Origin: Clostridia bacterium
Lineage (GTDB): Bacteria; Bacillota; Clostridia; Christensenellales; CAG-138
Assembly (NCBI GenBank): GCA_017435185.1
Contig: JAFSFN010000065.1
Span: forward strand, 1 to 10,650
DNA: 10,650 nucleotides
Reading direction: 5' to 3'
A program made the position numbers and the translations under genes. Below are positions 10,057-10,650 of this stretch, piece by piece (within the stretch, counting starts at the first letter, position 1; every line of letters starts with the position of its first letter). Below the pieces are notes generated by a model, which was not told the origin of the DNA, made no database searches, and worked only from the letters and a program-made list of their open reading frames with translations.

Positions 10057-10650
10057 TTATAATTTCTTTGCGTAGTCAAGGCTGATCCAGCCTGCACCAC
10101 TCTTGAGCTTGCCCCACTTAGTAGCACCCTTGCCGGTGGATTCTGCAACAATGGAATAAACGCCCTTATCTCTGATAACACCGTTAGTGCCGTAGTTCGT
10201 ACCCGGACCTTTGCGGATATTCAAAGCAGATGCAGTTACCTTAACGGTATAAGCCTTAAAGGCTTCTACCGTTTCAGCAGGAGCATTGCTTGTCTTACCT
10301 GCATACTTATCATAGTAAGCCTGTCCGTACTTAACCCTTGTGGCCTTTACACTGTCACCCTGATTTGCAGGCTTTTCATATCCTGTGAGGATAATATCAG
10401 AAGCCTGTTTTACAGAGGTTGCGGATTTCAAAACGGACATAACCGTCTTGTAGCCCTGCAACTCTTTCCACAAAAACTCAAGCTGCATACCCAAGTCACC
10501 GATAGACTTTTTAACGCTCTGTGCATATTCAAGCAGAGCCTGCTTACGGGACCAATACGTCCACTGTGCAAGACCATAACCGGCAGAGTCTTTTACAAAG
10601 TTTCCGTATGTACCCTTGTCAACAGCCTCAGTATAAGAAGCGTCAGTATA
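10057..10650 (-). CDS. Phage lysozyme/endolysin with C-terminal SH3 domain (partial)
   Basis: The gene is cut by the right edge, leaving 197 residues of its C-terminal part. Counting from the edge, residues 1-117 look like the end of the phage tail-tip lysozyme family. Landmarks are GNFVKDSAGYGLAQWTYWSR (16-35), then KQALLEYAQSVKKSIGDLGM (36-55), QLEFLWKEL (56-64) and YYDKYAGK (112-119). These enzymes cut peptidoglycan. A bacterial SH3 wall-binding domain follows (133-197), with the motif LNIRKGPGTNYGTNG and ending WISLDYAKKL. The TTG at 10494, in frame, is internal and not the start. With the downstream holin it makes a lysis cassette. It may be a free endolysin or a tail-linked wall hydrolase; the missing N-terminus would decide. 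Confidence 0.85.
   Translation of the reverse strand, partial: YTDASYTEAVDKGTYGNFVKDSAGYGLAQWTYWSRKQALLEYAQSVKKSIGDLGMQLEFLWKELQGYKTVMSVLKSATSVKQASDIILTGYEKPANQGDSVKATRVKYGQAYYDKYAGKTSNAPAETVEAFKAYTVKVTASALNIRKGPGTNYGTNGVIRDKGVYSIVAESTGKGATKWGKLKSGAGWISLDYAKKL

Overview
The window looks like a chromosomal segment of an anaerobic, gut-type Firmicute of class Clostridia, probably near the Oscillospiraceae/Ruminococcaceae. The clues are moderately AT-rich DNA, strong GGAGG-type ribosome binding sites, classic TTGACA/TATAAT promoters, and protein families typical of that group (N-acetylhexosamine kinase, LLH-type phage holin, small XRE regulators). This placement is an inference; no ribosomal RNA or other species marker is present.

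Layout. (1) 1-545: the 5' end of an unrecognised leftward gene, a palindrome-rich divergent control region, and a small XRE regulator with its own terminator. (2) 616-1670: a LexA/CI-type self-cleaving repressor (XRE helix-turn-helix plus S24 peptidase) diverging from a 91-aa protein. Face-to-face promoters and repeated TGTTTAA half-sites between them form an autoregulated switch. The repressor mRNA appears to be leaderless. (3) 1841-5812: a tight rightward operon of deoC followed by a MacB/LolD-type ABC system: ATPase, secreted membrane-anchored beta-rich protein, and FtsX-like permease. (4) 5886-6996: a bidirectional terminator and a leftward kinase gene closely matching Bifidobacterium NahK. 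(5) 7137-7212: tRNA-Ala(CGC) with its own promoter and terminator.

(6) 7213-10650: an accessory block that I read as one end of a prophage or related integrated element next to the tRNA. Transcribed leftward are a phage lysozyme/endolysin (cut by the window edge) and a holin. After a gene-free 327-bp stretch comes a separate leftward operon of five small or unknown genes. This includes an N6-adenine methyltransferase-like protein that stops before its catalytic NPPY motif, and a tiny gene whose start codon appears to be ATA. A small XRE regulator diverges from this operon.

The least explained part is the gene-free stretch 9351-9677. It holds three stacked terminator hairpins and a cluster of nine TGTAAC/GTTACA sites in 135 bp. 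Those sites form palindromes, tandem direct repeats and two mutually exclusive 12-13 bp hairpins.
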